DNA of 64,000 bases, taken from positions 248,001 to 312,000 of the forward strand of contig JABSOW010000002.1 in assembly GCA_013215465.1 (NCBI GenBank), read 5' to 3'. This document shows positions 20,121 through 30,250 of the stretch, one piece after another (the first letter of the stretch is position 1; every line of letters starts with the position of its first letter). Under the pieces are notes generated by a model. It was given only the letters and a program-made list of their open reading frames with translations, made no database searches and was not told the origin of the DNA. Both the position numbers and the translations under genes were made by a program. This stretch comes from Colwellia sp. (GTDB lineage Bacteria; Pseudomonadota; Gammaproteobacteria; Enterobacterales; Alteromonadaceae).

Positions 20121-20415
20121 TATCTCTGCTCCATTTTTAGTATAGATTATTATTATTATCGAACGGTAATGCTACTCAGGAAATCAAATAGACCAATAAT
20201 AAATAGACACCTTTTCCTTGGCTTTACTATAGAGATAATGCGCTAAAAAAACAGGTCAAGGGGATAAATCGGGAGATGCTCCCGACAAATAGTTCTTTTA
20301 TCTATGTTAGTGTTGATCCAGATTAAAGTCGTTTAAAGACAAGTATGTATAAGTATAAATATTTGTATCTATATTTTACTTGTACGCTGTGAGTAGTGAC
20401 TAGGGAGTGGGCATT

Positions 20416-22905
20416 ATGAAGATAAAAAAGTTGTCATATTATTTACCTTTTATAAAAATTGACAACGGTCTTTCCTCGCACCAATGGCATCATAAATTTA
20501 AACTGTCGTTACTTTTTATATTTCCGTTATTAATTTCAATCAGTGGCGGTTTATTTCAAATAGATAAGCTAACAACTCGTGCATCGCAACTGGCTAACTT
20601 AGAACGACTAACAAGCTTAACTATTAAAGTCAGTCATTTACTGCATATACTACAAAAAGAACGAGGTTATGCTGGCATTTATATCGCTACTAATGGCACT
20701 AAATTTAAAGCAGAGTTACTTGAACAACGAGAGTTAGCAATAATAAGTAATAGACATATTTATAATTTACTTAGATCAAAAAGCATTACTGTTAACCGAA
20801 AGTTTGAACAGAGATTACATAACTTTAATCAATATTTAGCTGAATTTAAGCAAGTTCGTCTTCAAGTTGACCATTTAACCATCGATGAAGCTAAGGCAAT
20901 TCAGCTCTATAGCCAATTAAATAATAAGCTACTTGATGTTGTTGCTACTATTGTTCAACTAACCGTTGATAGTGAGCTGACTCAGGCATTTTCTGCTTAT
21001 ACATTGTTTCTTAAAGGTAAAGAAAGAGTTGGTATTGAAAGGGCAAGATTTAGTATTATTTTTGCTAGGGGATATTTTTTAGCCAATGAATATAAAGAAT
21101 TGGTTAAGTTGGAAATAGAACAAACGCTTTTTTTTCATGAATTTGAGGAACTAACAAGTGCCGGATTATATAAGTCATTTGGCGAACTTTTTAATGATCA
21201 AGTATTTACCTCTGTCCAGCAAATAAAAACTAATGCCTTGGTTAACAACAAGGTTAACATCACTGTTACCGACTGGTTTAATATCATCACTAATAAAATA
21301 GATAAACTAGATTTGTTCGCAGATAAAATATCAGAGGAACTTATTTCCAATGCTATCCGCTTAAAGCAAAGTAGTAAACAGGAGATGCTTTATTGGCTGA
21401 CATCATTAATACACCTTTACATTATTACCACTGTTGCCGGTATTTGGTTAATTACCCACATTAACCGTACAGCAATCAATAGAATTAAAGAATATCAGAG
21501 CTTGTTTTCTAATAATTCAGCGGCCATGGTGGTAATACATGCAAAATCACAAAATATTCTCTACGCAAATCAGAGTTTTTCTAAACTGTTAGGTTATAGC
21601 CAACAGCAACTCTCTAAACTTAATGTCACTGATTTTCATCGTAAAAAAGATATCGCTCACATTTTAAAACTTTTTGAAGGTATGGTATCCGGAGAAATAT
21701 CGGTAGCTGAAAAGGTGTTATTTATCCGTAATGACGACAAAGTGTTTTTTGCCGATATATTCGTATTTCCAATCATTATAGATAAGCAAGAATATCTTGC
21801 CGCCCACGTAGTAGATATAACCAGTAAACTACAAGCTAAACAGTACATCGAACAATCAGAATTAACCTTACAAATGATATTAGATAGTATCAATTCAGCA
21901 GTTGTAGTAGTTGAAGTGAAAAATCAGCAACCTGTCTATATGAATAAAAAAGCGATTGAAATATATCAAAATAGAGAGGAAGATGAATCGGTTTGGTCGT
22001 TACTCGAACAAGGTTTTTTCTCTAATTTAAACGATGACTTTGTAAATAATTCAATCATTAAAAAACAATACTTCAATAAATTAAAACAACGTTGGTACCA
22101 AATTAGCAGTAATATTATTGATTGGAGTGATGGTCGAACTGTCTGCTTAAAAATGCTCAAAGACATTACCGAAAGTTATGAAGCAGAGCGTCGAAATAAA
22201 AATTTACTCACTGAAAACCGTCAATTGTTGTGTAGAAACTACCGGTTAATAGAACAAGAACGTAAACATATAGCTAAAGAGCTGCATGATGAATTAGGTC
22301 AACTATTAACTGGCATAAAACTTCAGGCAGATTTTATTGCTCGCCAAACAGGTAAAGAGCATGAAGCTTTACAAAGTTCAGCTCAAAGCATTGTTCAGGC
22401 GACCAGTGAGTTAATTAAATCCACCCGAGATATTACTAATAATTTGCGACCAATTATTCTTGATCAATTAGGCATAATTGACGCGATAAAAGAGTTAGTA
22501 CAAAACTGGCGTAATCTAAATAAAAACATTCAATTTGAGCTTAACACTGAGAGTTTACCTTATCAGTTAAGCGACGAACTCCAAATAAGTGTTTACCGAA
22601 TTGTGCAAGAAGGGATCACTAATGCATGTAAACATGCCGATGCCCATCACATTGAAATAATACTAAAATTTCTACCCTTATCTCACGACCATAAGCGGTT
22701 TTTGTTGCAATTAAAAATTCAAGATGACGGAAAAGGCTTTGCGCAACATAGTGAATATTCTAACGGCATGGGGATCATTAACATGCGAGAGCGAACTGAA
22801 GCACTTAATGGTGTTTTTTGTTTGATAAACAAAGCAAACAAAGGGGTAGAAATTTTTATTACCATCCCACTTGAGCCCATATTGCAGGAAGAGCTATGCC
22901 ATTAA
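20416..22905 (+). CDS. NIT-domain sensor histidine kinase with two PAS domains (NarX/UhpB type)
   Basis: This protein of about 829 residues has a membrane helix, then a NIT-like all-helical periplasmic domain (LLHILQKERGYAGIYIA, then KFKAELLEQRELAI). A second helix (about 328-350) follows, then two PAS domains (about 355-475 and 480-590), HisKA_3 with the phospho-acceptor His624 in AKELHDELGQLLTGIK, and an HATPase domain (GMGIINMRERTEAL). NIT domains are associated with nitrate or nitrite sensing. A GTG at 20407 is possible, but AGGGAG at 20402-20407 is correctly spaced for the ATG at 20416. The next gene, its response regulator, overlaps by 10 bp. Confidence 0.9.
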   Translation: MKIKKLSYYLPFIKIDNGLSSHQWHHKFKLSLLFIFPLLISISGGLFQIDKLTTRASQLANLERLTSLTIKVSHLLHILQKERGYAGIYIATNGTKFKAELLEQRELAIISNRHIYNLLRSKSITVNRKFEQRLHNFNQYLAEFKQVRLQVDHLTIDEAKAIQLYSQLNNKLLDVVATIVQLTVDSELTQAFSAYTLFLKGKERVGIERARFSIIFARGYFLANEYKELVKLEIEQTLFFHEFEELTSAGLYKSFGELFNDQVFTSVQQIKTNALVNNKVNITVTDWFNIITNKIDKLDLFADKISEELISNAIRLKQSSKQEMLYWLTSLIHLYIITTVAGIWLITHINRTAINRIKEYQSLFSNNSAAMVVIHAKSQNILYANQSFSKLLGYSQQQLSKLNVTDFHRKKDIAHILKLFEGMVSGEISVAEKVLFIRNDDKVFFADIFVFPIIIDKQEYLAAHVVDITSKLQAKQYIEQSELTLQMILDSINSAVVVVEVKNQQPVYMNKKAIEIYQNREEDESVWSLLEQGFFSNLNDDFVNNSIIKKQYFNKLKQRWYQISSNIIDWSDGRTVCLKMLKDITESYEAERRNKNLLTENRQLLCRNYRLIEQERKHIAKELHDELGQLLTGIKLQADFIARQTGKEHEALQSSAQSIVQATSELIKSTRDITNNLRPIILDQLGIIDAIKELVQNWRNLNKNIQFELNTESLPYQLSDELQISVYRIVQEGITNACKHADAHHIEIILKFLPLSHDHKRFLLQLKIQDDGKGFAQHSEYSNGMGIINMRERTEALNGVFCLINKANKGVEIFITIPLEPILQEELCH

Positions 22906-23516
22906 AAATACTCATTGCTGATGATCATGCCATAGTACGTAGCGGCTTGACACTGTTAGTAAACTCTCAGCCTAACTATCAGGTTTTAGCAAGTGTTAGC
23001 AATGGTGAACTGTTACTCTCAGAATGTCAGCAAAATCTACCCGATCTTATTATCACTGATTTATCCATGCCTGGGATTGGTGGCGTTGAATTAATACGTC
23101 GTTTACTACTTAAATGGCCAAATATTAATATTATGGTGTTCAGCATTTATCAGAATCCTTATTTGGCCAAGCGTCTGATTGATATGGGCATAAAAGGCTA
23201 TATCAGCAAAAATAGTGATACTGATATTATTTTAGCTGGCATTACCGCGATTACTCAGGGAAAAACTTATATTAGCCCTGATATATGTTTGCATATGGAA
23301 GAAGAAAAACCCCTGTCAAAGCTCACCGCTAGGGAACTCGATATATTCTGCTGTATAGCCAAAGGCTTAAGTGCAAAACAGTCTTCAAAAAAACTTTTTT
23401 TATCAGAAAAAACTGTTGCCAATAATATATCTATTATTAAGAAAAAGCTAAAAATTGCCAGCTCAATCGAAATAGTTCATTTAGCCATGCTTGAAGGGCT
23501 TGCTAGTCCTAGCTAG
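22896..23516 (+). CDS. LuxR/NarL-type response regulator
   Basis: This 206-residue protein has a receiver domain with acidic ADDH near the start, phospho-acceptor Asp55 in IITDLSMPG and the conserved lysine in GYISKN. A LuxR-type helix-turn-helix follows (LTARELDIFCCIAKGLSAKQSSKKLFLSEKTVANNISIIKKKL). It overlaps the kinase gene by 10 bp and is its cognate partner. Target genes are unknown; the closest downstream gene is a chemotaxis receptor 150 bp away. Confidence 0.93.
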   Translation: MPLKILIADDHAIVRSGLTLLVNSQPNYQVLASVSNGELLLSECQQNLPDLIITDLSMPGIGGVELIRRLLLKWPNINIMVFSIYQNPYLAKRLIDMGIKGYISKNSDTDIILAGITAITQGKTYISPDICLHMEEEKPLSKLTARELDIFCCIAKGLSAKQSSKKLFLSEKTVANNISIIKKKLKIASSIEIVHLAMLEGLASPS

Positions 23517-23666
23517 ATAGTCCTATTTATATTAATAAAAAGTTTCATAATCACTATTTGGTAAAGTTTTTGTGAGAAAAATTATTTCAAAGTATTTAGA
23601 AAAATTGATTAGGTGGTAAATAAATAATTATAAAAAAGTAAGTACCCCCAACCGCAAGGAATAATA

Positions 23667-25682
23667 ATGATTAGAAAAATAAAAATAAGTTCAAGATTAA
23701 CTGTAGGTTTTTTAATATTAGTACTCATACTGGCAATTTCATCTATTAGTTCAGTATTCCAAATTACATCTATTACAGAAAATGCTAACAAAGTTGTTGA
23801 ATTACGAATTCCTACAGCCCAAGCAAGTGCTAGTGTGTTAAATGGAGTTAATCATGCGCTTGCCGCGTTAAGAGGCTGGATGTTATTGGGCGAGGATAAA
23901 TTTAAAGCAGAAAGACAGTTAGCATGGGATAGCGAAATAACCCCGGCAATATTAACATTAGATAAAATGTCTGTTAATTGGACAAACCCTAAAAATATAG
24001 CCCGTTTAAAAGAAATAAAAGCCTTACTAAACGATTTTGAACAAGAACAAAAAAATATTGAAGATATAGCGCAAACGTTACAAAATATACCGTCAATTGA
24101 GATGCTTTATCAGCAAGCGGTACCACAAGCTTCTATTATGTCGAAAGAGATTACAAAACTGATTGATATTGAACTTACTCGTAATGCAAGTATTGAAAGA
24201 AAAGCTTTATTGGGTATGATGGCTGATGTTCGAGGTTCACTTGGTTTAGCGCTTGCTAATATCCGTGGTTACTTATTGTCAAGAGAAGAAGATTACCGAC
24301 ACTCTTTTGAACAATTATGGGATAAAAATCAACGAAGATTTGCAGATTTAAAAGCACAACAAGCTTTATTAAATAATGAACAAAAACAATCACTGATACT
24401 ATTTTCTGAAGCAATGGATGTTTTTACGCCATTGCCTGAGCAAATGTTAGACTCACGAGCGTTAGATACCTGGAATTTAGCTAATCACTGGCTGGCAACC
24501 AAAGCAGCCCCATTAGGATTTAAAATAAAAGTTATTTTAAATGAAATGGCCATTAATCAAAAAACGTTATTAAAAAATGATGCTAATATTTTAGTTGATA
24601 GCAGTGATACTGCCATTTCTATGGCTTGGCTATTGCTCTTTGTCGGTATTATTGCCGGCATTAGCTTAGCCGTCATCATCATTCGAAGTATTATCCCACC
24701 TCTAAACTCGATATCAAAAAAATTATTACAAATAAAGAACAATAACGACTTAACCATTAATCTTAATAATCAAGGCAGTGATGAAATATCAGCAATGGCT
24801 GATGCGTTAAATAATGTATTTTCTACCTTTAAAACCTCTTTACATGAGGTTTCACATGCTAGTAATCAAATATCGGTAACCGCAGAAGAAACCTCGGTTA
24901 TCTCAACTCAAATAGCCAACTCAATCCAAAATCAAGCGGGACAAACTGAGTTGATTGCCACGGCTATAAATGAAATGACCGCGACAACAAAAGAAGTAGC
25001 ACAAAGTATATCTAATACGTCTAATGCTTCTGATGAAGCACATGAACATGTCAGTACCGGTACAGAAATAATGCAAAAAACGATTGCTACTATTAACGAA
25101 CTAGCAGACAAAATATTAGATACCAGTCAAACAGTTAATGAACTAGAACAAAACAGTCGTGAAATAGCTAGTGTACTTGAAGTCATTAATTCAATTGCAG
25201 ATCAGACCAATCTATTAGCGTTAAACGCAGCCATTGAAGCCGCAAGAGCAGGTGAACAAGGAAGAGGTTTTTCTGTTGTTGCTGACGAGGTACGTGCATT
25301 AGCGGCAAGAACACAAACGTCAACGGGTGAAATCAGTACCATTATAAATAAATTACAACAAAGTGCTAAAGTGGCAGTGACTTCTATTGTTGAAAGCCAA
25401 GAACAAGTTGATGAAGTTGTTAATCAAGCGAAGTTATCTAGCGAAGTACTTATTACTATTTCCGAAGTTATTACCAATATAAATGATATGAGCAGCCAGA
25501 TAGCAACAGCATCAGAGCAACAAGGTGTTGTCGCAGAAGAAATAAATATAAATGTGGTCAATATTCATGATAAAACGCAAGAGAATGTTGAAGCTGTATC
25601 AGAATCATCAAAATCTGGCCGTGAATTGGCAGAGTTGTCTCTGCAGATGCAAACACTGGTATCAAGATTTAAGATTGCTTAA
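23667..25682 (+). CDS. Methyl-accepting chemotaxis protein with HBM-like helical sensor
   Basis: This 671-residue receptor has helix 1 (about 12-32), then about 275 periplasmic residues that are all-helical and internally repetitive ([13 protein letters not shown] near residue 70, [13 protein letters not shown] near 200). This suggests a helical bimodular (HBM/McpS-like) domain, a class known to bind organic acids. Helix 2 (about 312-335) and HAMP follow, then the signalling domain with the tip [25 protein letters not shown] precedes the ATG by 7 bases. It is transcribed separately from the two-component pair. Confidence 0.88.
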   Translation: MIRKIKISSRLTVGFLILVLILAISSISSVFQITSITENANKVVELRIPTAQASASVLNGVNHALAALRGWMLLGEDKFKAERQLAWDSEITPAILTLDKMSVNWTNPKNIARLKEIKALLNDFEQEQKNIEDIAQTLQNIPSIEMLYQQAVPQASIMSKEITKLIDIELTRNASIERKALLGMMADVRGSLGLALANIRGYLLSREEDYRHSFEQLWDKNQRRFADLKAQQALLNNEQKQSLILFSEAMDVFTPLPEQMLDSRALDTWNLANHWLATKAAPLGFKIKVILNEMAINQKTLLKNDANILVDSSDTAISMAWLLLFVGIIAGISLAVIIIRSIIPPLNSISKKLLQIKNNNDLTINLNNQGSDEISAMADALNNVFSTFKTSLHEVSHASNQISVTAEETSVISTQIANSIQNQAGQTELIATAINEMTATTKEVAQSISNTSNASDEAHEHVSTGTEIMQKTIATINELADKILDTSQTVNELEQNSREIASVLEVINSIADQTNLLALNAAIEAARAGEQGRGFSVVADEVRALAARTQTSTGEISTIINKLQQSAKVAVTSIVESQEQVDEVVNQAKLSSEVLITISEVITNINDMSSQIATASEQQGVVAEEININVVNIHDKTQENVEAVSESSKSGRELAELSLQMQTLVSRFKIA

Positions 25683-25700
25683 TTTGTAGTACGTATTGTG

Positions 25701-25727
25701 CATCCCCTAAATTTTTTATAGGGGGTG
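25701..25727 (+). terminator. Probable rho-independent terminator after the HBM chemotaxis receptor
   Basis: CATCCCCTA at 25701-25709 pairs with TAGGGGGTG at 25719-25727 (one G-T pair) around a T-rich loop, 18 bp after the stop codon. It is followed by a weak T tract. Confidence 0.55.
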
Positions 25728-25841
25728 TTAATCTCTTAAGCTAAAACAGGCTCAGGAACGGATTTACAAAAAAGTTATTTACAGAGGTCAACAATAAAGT
25801 ATTATTTTCTCATTAACCAAGTACTATCCATGAGCAAACCA

Positions 25842-27380
25842 TTATTTAAATGTTGTGCTCAAGCCATCAATTAACGCGGCATTTTTGTTTACTTCAATGC
25901 CGGTATTATTTACTTGTTGTGCTAATTCGGCATTATTTTTAGATATATCATCAATAATTAAGATGCTTTTATTCATTTGATTAGCAACGACACTTTGCTC
26001 TTCTGTTGCGGTAGCTACTTGAGCTGTCATGTCACTGACGTCGTTTATACTATTGACAATATTGCTCATTGTTTGTTGTATCTTAAGGGTGCCTTCAGAG
26101 CATTGTTCGGCATTAATTTTACTTGTGAGCATTACTTGACTCCATTCCTTTAACGTTGTTTGTAGTTTAAGGACCGAAGTTTGTATTTGTACTGTAGCAT
26201 CTTGAGTTCTGCTTGCCAGTGTTCTAACTTCATCAGCGACAACGGCGAAACCTCTTCCTTGTTCACCTGCTCTAGCTGCTTCTATAGCGGCATTTAGCGC
26301 CAATAAGTTTGTTTGATCAGCAATGCCTTGAATTTCAGACATAATGACTGATATTTCATTTACATCACCAACCAATTCATTGGCATTGTTCGCCGCATTT
26401 TCAACGTTATGAGACAAGCTGATAATTTTCTTTTGATTAACTTCAATCACTTCAATATTTTGCTGGCATTCATTTTGAATACTGACCACTTTGTCATGAG
26501 TAAATGTGGTATTAGAACTTACCTCGTCTATAGTTGAGCTCATTTGAGTAATTGCAGTGGCAAATTGTGCTAAATGCGAATTTTCTTCTTGTATGCCTGC
26601 AAGCATTTCACTTGATACGCTTTCTAATTCAGCAGAGAGTTTTACTAAGGTACGGCCTGAGTCACGGCTCCGTCCTAATATGGTGCTAATTTTTGCTTTA
26701 TATAACTCTACAGGGTAAGTAATTATGTTGGTTAGTCCTTTTCCGGAATAAACCATTCGTGATGGACTATCAAATGACAACTTGGCATTGGCGGCCGCAT
26801 TGGGGAAAAATATTAGTTCTTCAGCGAAAATAATGAAAAGCAAACCAATACATACCAATAGGATTACCGATGAAAATACAGCATTACCATAGGTTAAATT
26901 TGTAATGAAAGCTAAAGTGATGACCATTAAGCCCATAATACGTTTTAAATTGGTATTGGCATTAAAATCTCGAGTGGATTTACCGCTATTTAATTTATCA
27001 TAAAACAGTTGTGCTTTTTTCTTTTGTTCATCTAGCGGCTTGGTTCTTACCGACTGGTATCCAGTGATCTTATCATTTTTATATAAAGGGGTTACATAAG
27101 CATCTACCCAATAAAAGTCACCATTTTTACATCGGTTTTTCACCATACCACGCCATGAGTCACCGCGTTTTAATTTCTCCCATAAATCCTTGAATGCGGC
27201 TTTAGGCATATTAGGATGGCGAACAATATTATGATGTTGTCCGGTTAACTCATCTAAGGAGTAGCCAGCTACCTGACAAAACTCTTCATTAGCATAGGTT
27301 ATTCGCCCTTCAAGATCTGTGATTGATACTAATTGTTCAGAGTCTGAAAAGGTTTTTTCATTATTTGATAGGTGAGTCAT
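25842..27380 (-). CDS. aer: Aer-type PAS chemotaxis receptor (aerotaxis/redox)
   Basis: This 512-residue protein begins with a cytoplasmic PAS domain of Aer type ([21 protein letters not shown], then [44 protein letters not shown]), which binds FAD in E. coli Aer. Two close membrane helices follow (about 148-190), then a signalling domain with the [20 protein letters not shown] tip. It should steer cells by oxygen or redox state. It is convergent with the HBM receptor. Confidence 0.9.
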   Translation of the reverse strand: MTHLSNNEKTFSDSEQLVSITDLEGRITYANEEFCQVAGYSLDELTGQHHNIVRHPNMPKAAFKDLWEKLKRGDSWRGMVKNRCKNGDFYWVDAYVTPLYKNDKITGYQSVRTKPLDEQKKKAQLFYDKLNSGKSTRDFNANTNLKRIMGLMVITLAFITNLTYGNAVFSSVILLVCIGLLFIIFAEELIFFPNAAANAKLSFDSPSRMVYSGKGLTNIITYPVELYKAKISTILGRSRDSGRTLVKLSAELESVSSEMLAGIQEENSHLAQFATAITQMSSTIDEVSSNTTFTHDKVVSIQNECQQNIEVIEVNQKKIISLSHNVENAANNANELVGDVNEISVIMSEIQGIADQTNLLALNAAIEAARAGEQGRGFAVVADEVRTLASRTQDATVQIQTSVLKLQTTLKEWSQVMLTSKINAEQCSEGTLKIQQTMSNIVNSINDVSDMTAQVATATEEQSVVANQMNKSILIIDDISKNNAELAQQVNNTGIEVNKNAALIDGLSTTFK

Positions 27381-27574
27381 AAGTAAAAATCCATTTTATT
27401 TAGTCAAAGATATCTTAGCCGTTAAATCGTAAAATTACTAACTATTTCATTAATGAGAGGTATTAGGCATTGAGAAATATTTTAAGCCAATATAAATTTC
27501 TTACTATTTATTAATATCAATATATAGTTATCTACTTACTGCTCTATAAACAAGTTGCGAGGATACTGCTTATT

Positions 27575-27895
27575 TCAACAATGATTATAGGGTACATTTT
27601 TTGCCGTGCATGCTCTAATTGAGCAGGAAAAAAGTATTATCTGTGCTGTTAGCCGTGCATTTTTTAAAAATTTAGCGAGTAAGCTATCTTCATCTTCAAC
27701 ATGGTTGGGATCAGGTTTTACACAATCAATAGGGCACACGCTCACACAGGTGGGTTTGTCATAATGACCAATACACTCGGTGCATTTATCAGCATCTATT
27801 TCGTAAATGTGCTCACCTAAGGTAATCGCTTCATTAGGGCATTCAGGATCGCACATATCACAATTAATGCAGCTGTCTTCAATAAACAAAGCCAT
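27575..27895 (-). pseudogene. Second copy of the YfhL-type ferredoxin gene, frameshifted near its end
   Basis: The first 78 codons equal those of the ferredoxin at 46081-46326, including every cysteine (CINCDMCDPECPNE and CTECIGHYDKPTCVSVCPIDC). An extra T in a run near 27660-27665 changes the last three residues and adds about 28 foreign residues before a stop at 27575. Since both 4Fe-4S motifs survive, the product could still fold. It is called a pseudogene because it lies in a duplicated fragment and has a changed C-terminus. Confidence 0.75.
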
Positions 27896-28377
27896 ATGAA
27901 CTAAAGCCTACTTATCTACTTGGTTTTGCGCGAAGGGATGGCGAGTGGTGCCGCCCTCAGTTAAATAACGCATGATAATTCCAAATGCTAAATCTAGCTC
28001 TGTATCTAGTTCAATGGCAACCTTATGACCTGAGCCTTTGGCATCAGTGATGGTTTCACCTGTTTTACAGTGGATCATGTTTGTTAGGGTAAAGCTAATA
28101 TTGCCGTTTGGCGTCATTAATTCTAAGGTATCACCGACAAGAAATTTATTTTTGACATCAATTTCAACTAAACCTGATTCTTCATTTCGACCTAGTACTT
28201 CACCAACAAATTGTTGTGTATCGCTTTTTGAATAACCATAATCATAATTTTGTGTGTCAGAAGGGCGGTGACGTTTCAAAAAACCTTCGGTATAGCCGCG
28301 ATGTGCTAAATGCTCTAAATCCGTATTTAATAATGGGTTAAATGCTTTGTTGGCAATGGCATCATTCATTGCTTGTT
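27645..28377. repeat. Direct repeat of the trhP 3' end plus ferredoxin (copy of about 46075-46808)
   Basis: Line-by-line comparison shows virtual identity between 27660-28376 and the block 18,431 bp further on, apart from one T insertion in the ferredoxin. The copy ends abruptly at about 28377, inside trhP, where it is joined to an araC fragment. Both copies have the same orientation and so flank the 18.4-kb carbohydrate segment as direct repeats. Confidence 0.92.
27908..28377 (-). pseudogene. C-terminal fragment of trhP (U32 family)
   Basis: This codes for the last 153-155 residues of TrhP exactly as in the complete gene at 46339-47724, keeping the reading frame to the stop, but it lacks the N-terminal 300 residues. 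At about 28377 the sequence switches to araC. There is no start region, so it is a dead fragment. Confidence 0.92.
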
Positions 28378-28795
28378 GCGAGAAACGCTTATTTACTCTG
28401 CCATGGTTAAATTAATGTCTCGCCACGGAAAAAGTAAGCTTGCTTTTACCCAGGCTAACATTGATAAGAAGCACTTGCTGTTGGTAAAGCAGTTTTTAGA
28501 TGAGCACCCAGCAGCCGACATTTCTTTAGCAGAGCTTGCTAAGTTGGCAGGGATCAGCGCGTGTCATCTATTAAGACAATTTCAGCGTTATTTTGGCTTG
28601 CCGCCTCATACTTATCAAATACAATCTAGATTGAGGTTGGCTAAAAAATCAATCCGTAAAGGGCTTAAAATTCTTGATGTGGCACTGGATTGTGGTTTTC
28701 ATGACCAAAGTCATTTCCATCGTCATTTTAAACGGGCAATGGGAATTACCCCTGGTACCTACGCAAAAGCTGTGGGTGCTAATTCTATACAATAA
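28378..28795 (+). pseudogene. C-terminal fragment of the AraC-family regulator
   Basis: It encodes the last 138 or so residues of the regulator at 15057-15896 with very few substitutions (for example KKSIRKG for KKLIRKG). Both DNA-binding helix-turn-helix motifs are kept, but the sensor domain and promoter are absent. A truncated AraC domain could still bind DNA if it were expressed, but no start signal is visible at the joint. Confidence 0.9.
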
Positions 28796-28848
28796 AATAG
28801 CGTAATCGTTGAGTAAACTGTGACTAAAGTTAATTACAAGGGTGAACT

Positions 28849-29569
28849 ATGACCGTATCAACCAATACCGCACAGCTACAGTTTTCGTCAAAATATACTG
28901 CCATGTGGCGAGGAGCCTTGGAAATTTCGCCCTTATCCATAGCCGTAATTCCCTGGGGAATACTGGCAGGTTCATTGGCAATTGAAGTAGGTTTATCAGC
29001 CGTTGAGTCACAGGCAATGTCAGCCATTGTCTTTGCCGGCGCAGCACAATTGGTGGCGCTTGGTATGGTAAAAGCGGGCATCGGAATTGTTGGCATTTTA
29101 TTGACCACGCTACTGATCACTTCTCGGCATTTTCTTTATAGCATGGCATTGAGGCGGGATATTAGCCCATTACCAACAAAGTGGCGTTTATTACTCGGTT
29201 TTTTGTTAACCGACGAACTGTTTGCCATTGTTGCCACGGATAACTCGCAGCGGCATAAGTTTGATCGCTGGTATGCGTTAGGGGCAGGGTTGTGTTTTTA
29301 CATCAGTTGGAACGTTGCTAGGGGTGATAGCCGGAAAAAACATTCCCAACATAGAGCAATGGGGATTAGATTTTGCTATAGCCGCTACTTTTATTGCCTT
29401 AATAGTGCCATTAATTAAAAATAAATCTATTTTAATTAGCGTATTGGTCTCGTTAGTTAGCTCGGTGAGTTGTGTAGTATTAAATATTGAAGCGGGCTTA
29501 TTGATTTCTGCTCTATTAGGTATGACTTGCGGTACTGTACATGAAAAAATCACCGGAGAAGGCGCATGA
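28849..29569 (+). pseudogene. azlC: Second azlC copy, inactivated by an 8-bp deletion
   Basis: The gene begins at an ATG equivalent to that of azlC and follows it to about residue 157. There GGAACGTTGCTAGGG replaces the longer original and lacks 8 bp (near 29310-29320). The frame shifts and stops early; the original frame resumes as an open stretch to 29569. The difference in total length from the intact gene (729 against 721 bp) confirms the 8-bp loss. Confidence 0.88.
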
Positions 29570-29868
29570 TTTGGTTAATTATTATAGGAATGGCTAGTTT
29601 GGTATTTATTAGTCGTTATGCGTTTCTTGAGCCTAAATTACCCTTGAAATTAAGCCATAACACCCAGCGGTTTCTTAGTTATGCTGCCCCCGCTGTGCTA
29701 ACGGCTATTTTCGCTCCTATTGTCTTGGTACGAGAAAATTCGCTAGCGATAACGTTTGATAATAACTACTTGATTGGGGCTATTATAGCCTGCCTGCTCG
29801 CCTATTTTACCCGTAATACCTTGTTAACCGCACTGGTGAGTATGGGGGTGTTTTTCTTTATTCTTTAA
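29566..29868 (+). CDS. azlD: Second AzlD copy
   Basis: A complete 100-codon frame differs from the AzlD at 16675-16977 by only one or two residues near the N-terminus (MIWLIIIGMASLVFISRY). It retains the ATGA overlap with the broken azlC copy. Without AzlC from the same transcript it could only work with the intact AzlC at 15950-16678, and translational coupling to the shifted azlC frame is doubtful. Confidence 0.75.
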   Translation: MIWLIIIGMASLVFISRYAFLEPKLPLKLSHNTQRFLSYAAPAVLTAIFAPIVLVRENSLAITFDNNYLIGAIIACLLAYFTRNTLLTALVSMGVFFFIL

Positions 29869-29897
29869 CTGAGAGCAAAGCGCTTTACCCTTGTTAA

Positions 29898-30098
29898 TTA
29901 ATGGCACAGATGCGTTTCCCTAGAAATAGGCATATCTAATGAAACCGGGTTACGTCCATTGTTTTTTGATTGGTAGAGTGTTGTGGTTGGCTCTTTTAAT
30001 TCGTCCGCAGTAATCGGTTTAAAGCCACCGTCTTTAGACCGTGGTTGTTTAGAATAGCCCCTCAGGTAAGTAGATCCCTCATACCCCGCGTGCAGCAA
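29898..30098 (-). pseudogene. Remnant of the diguanylate cyclase 3' end fused to unrecognised coding sequence
   Basis: The last 24 residues (LYQSKNNGRN and PISRETHLCH) copy the C-terminus of the GGDEF protein at 17007-18707. Upstream of about 30001 the frame continues into a segment I do not recognise (GYSKQPRSKDGGFKPITADE). That segment reads like real protein and not random translation, so it may be the tail of another lost gene. The joint marks the right edge of the duplicated azl block. Confidence 0.6.
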
Positions 30099-30209
30099 AG
30101 TCTGAATTTACTTAATCAACGCGTAGGTCAATGATACTTGTGTTATCGATTTACCTCTGCATGGCAAGGTCAGTTTTCATTGCCATGACCAAAAAATAAA
30201 TACGTGTTG

Positions 30210-30235
30210 AATAAGCCGCTCATTAACGGCTTATT
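30210..30235 (-). terminator. Hairpin terminator downstream of the second halogenase
   Basis: AATAAGCCG at 30210-30218 pairs perfectly with CGGCTTATT at 30227-30235 around an 8-nt loop, 15 bp beyond the halogenase stop codon. The following T tract on the minus strand is short, so efficiency is uncertain. Confidence 0.6.
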
Positions 30236-30250
30236 TATATCGCTGACCTA

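Larger units (their letters stand above)
28378..30001. repeat. Direct repeat of araC'-azlC-azlD-'GGDEF (copy of about 15479-17109)
   Basis: The copy follows the original through the araC 3' half, azlC, azlD and the last codons of the diguanylate cyclase. Identity is patchy: nearly perfect over araC and the second half of azlD, but around 80 percent by eye in parts of azlC (about 28900-29000 and 29270-29640). Orientation is the same as the original, about 12.9 kb away. Homology fades near 30001. Confidence 0.9.

Noticed and set aside
20269-20285. Short hairpin TCGGGAG/CTCCCGA upstream of the NIT kinase
   Set aside because: Only 7 bp with a 3-nt loop and no T tract, between divergent promoters; no assignable role.
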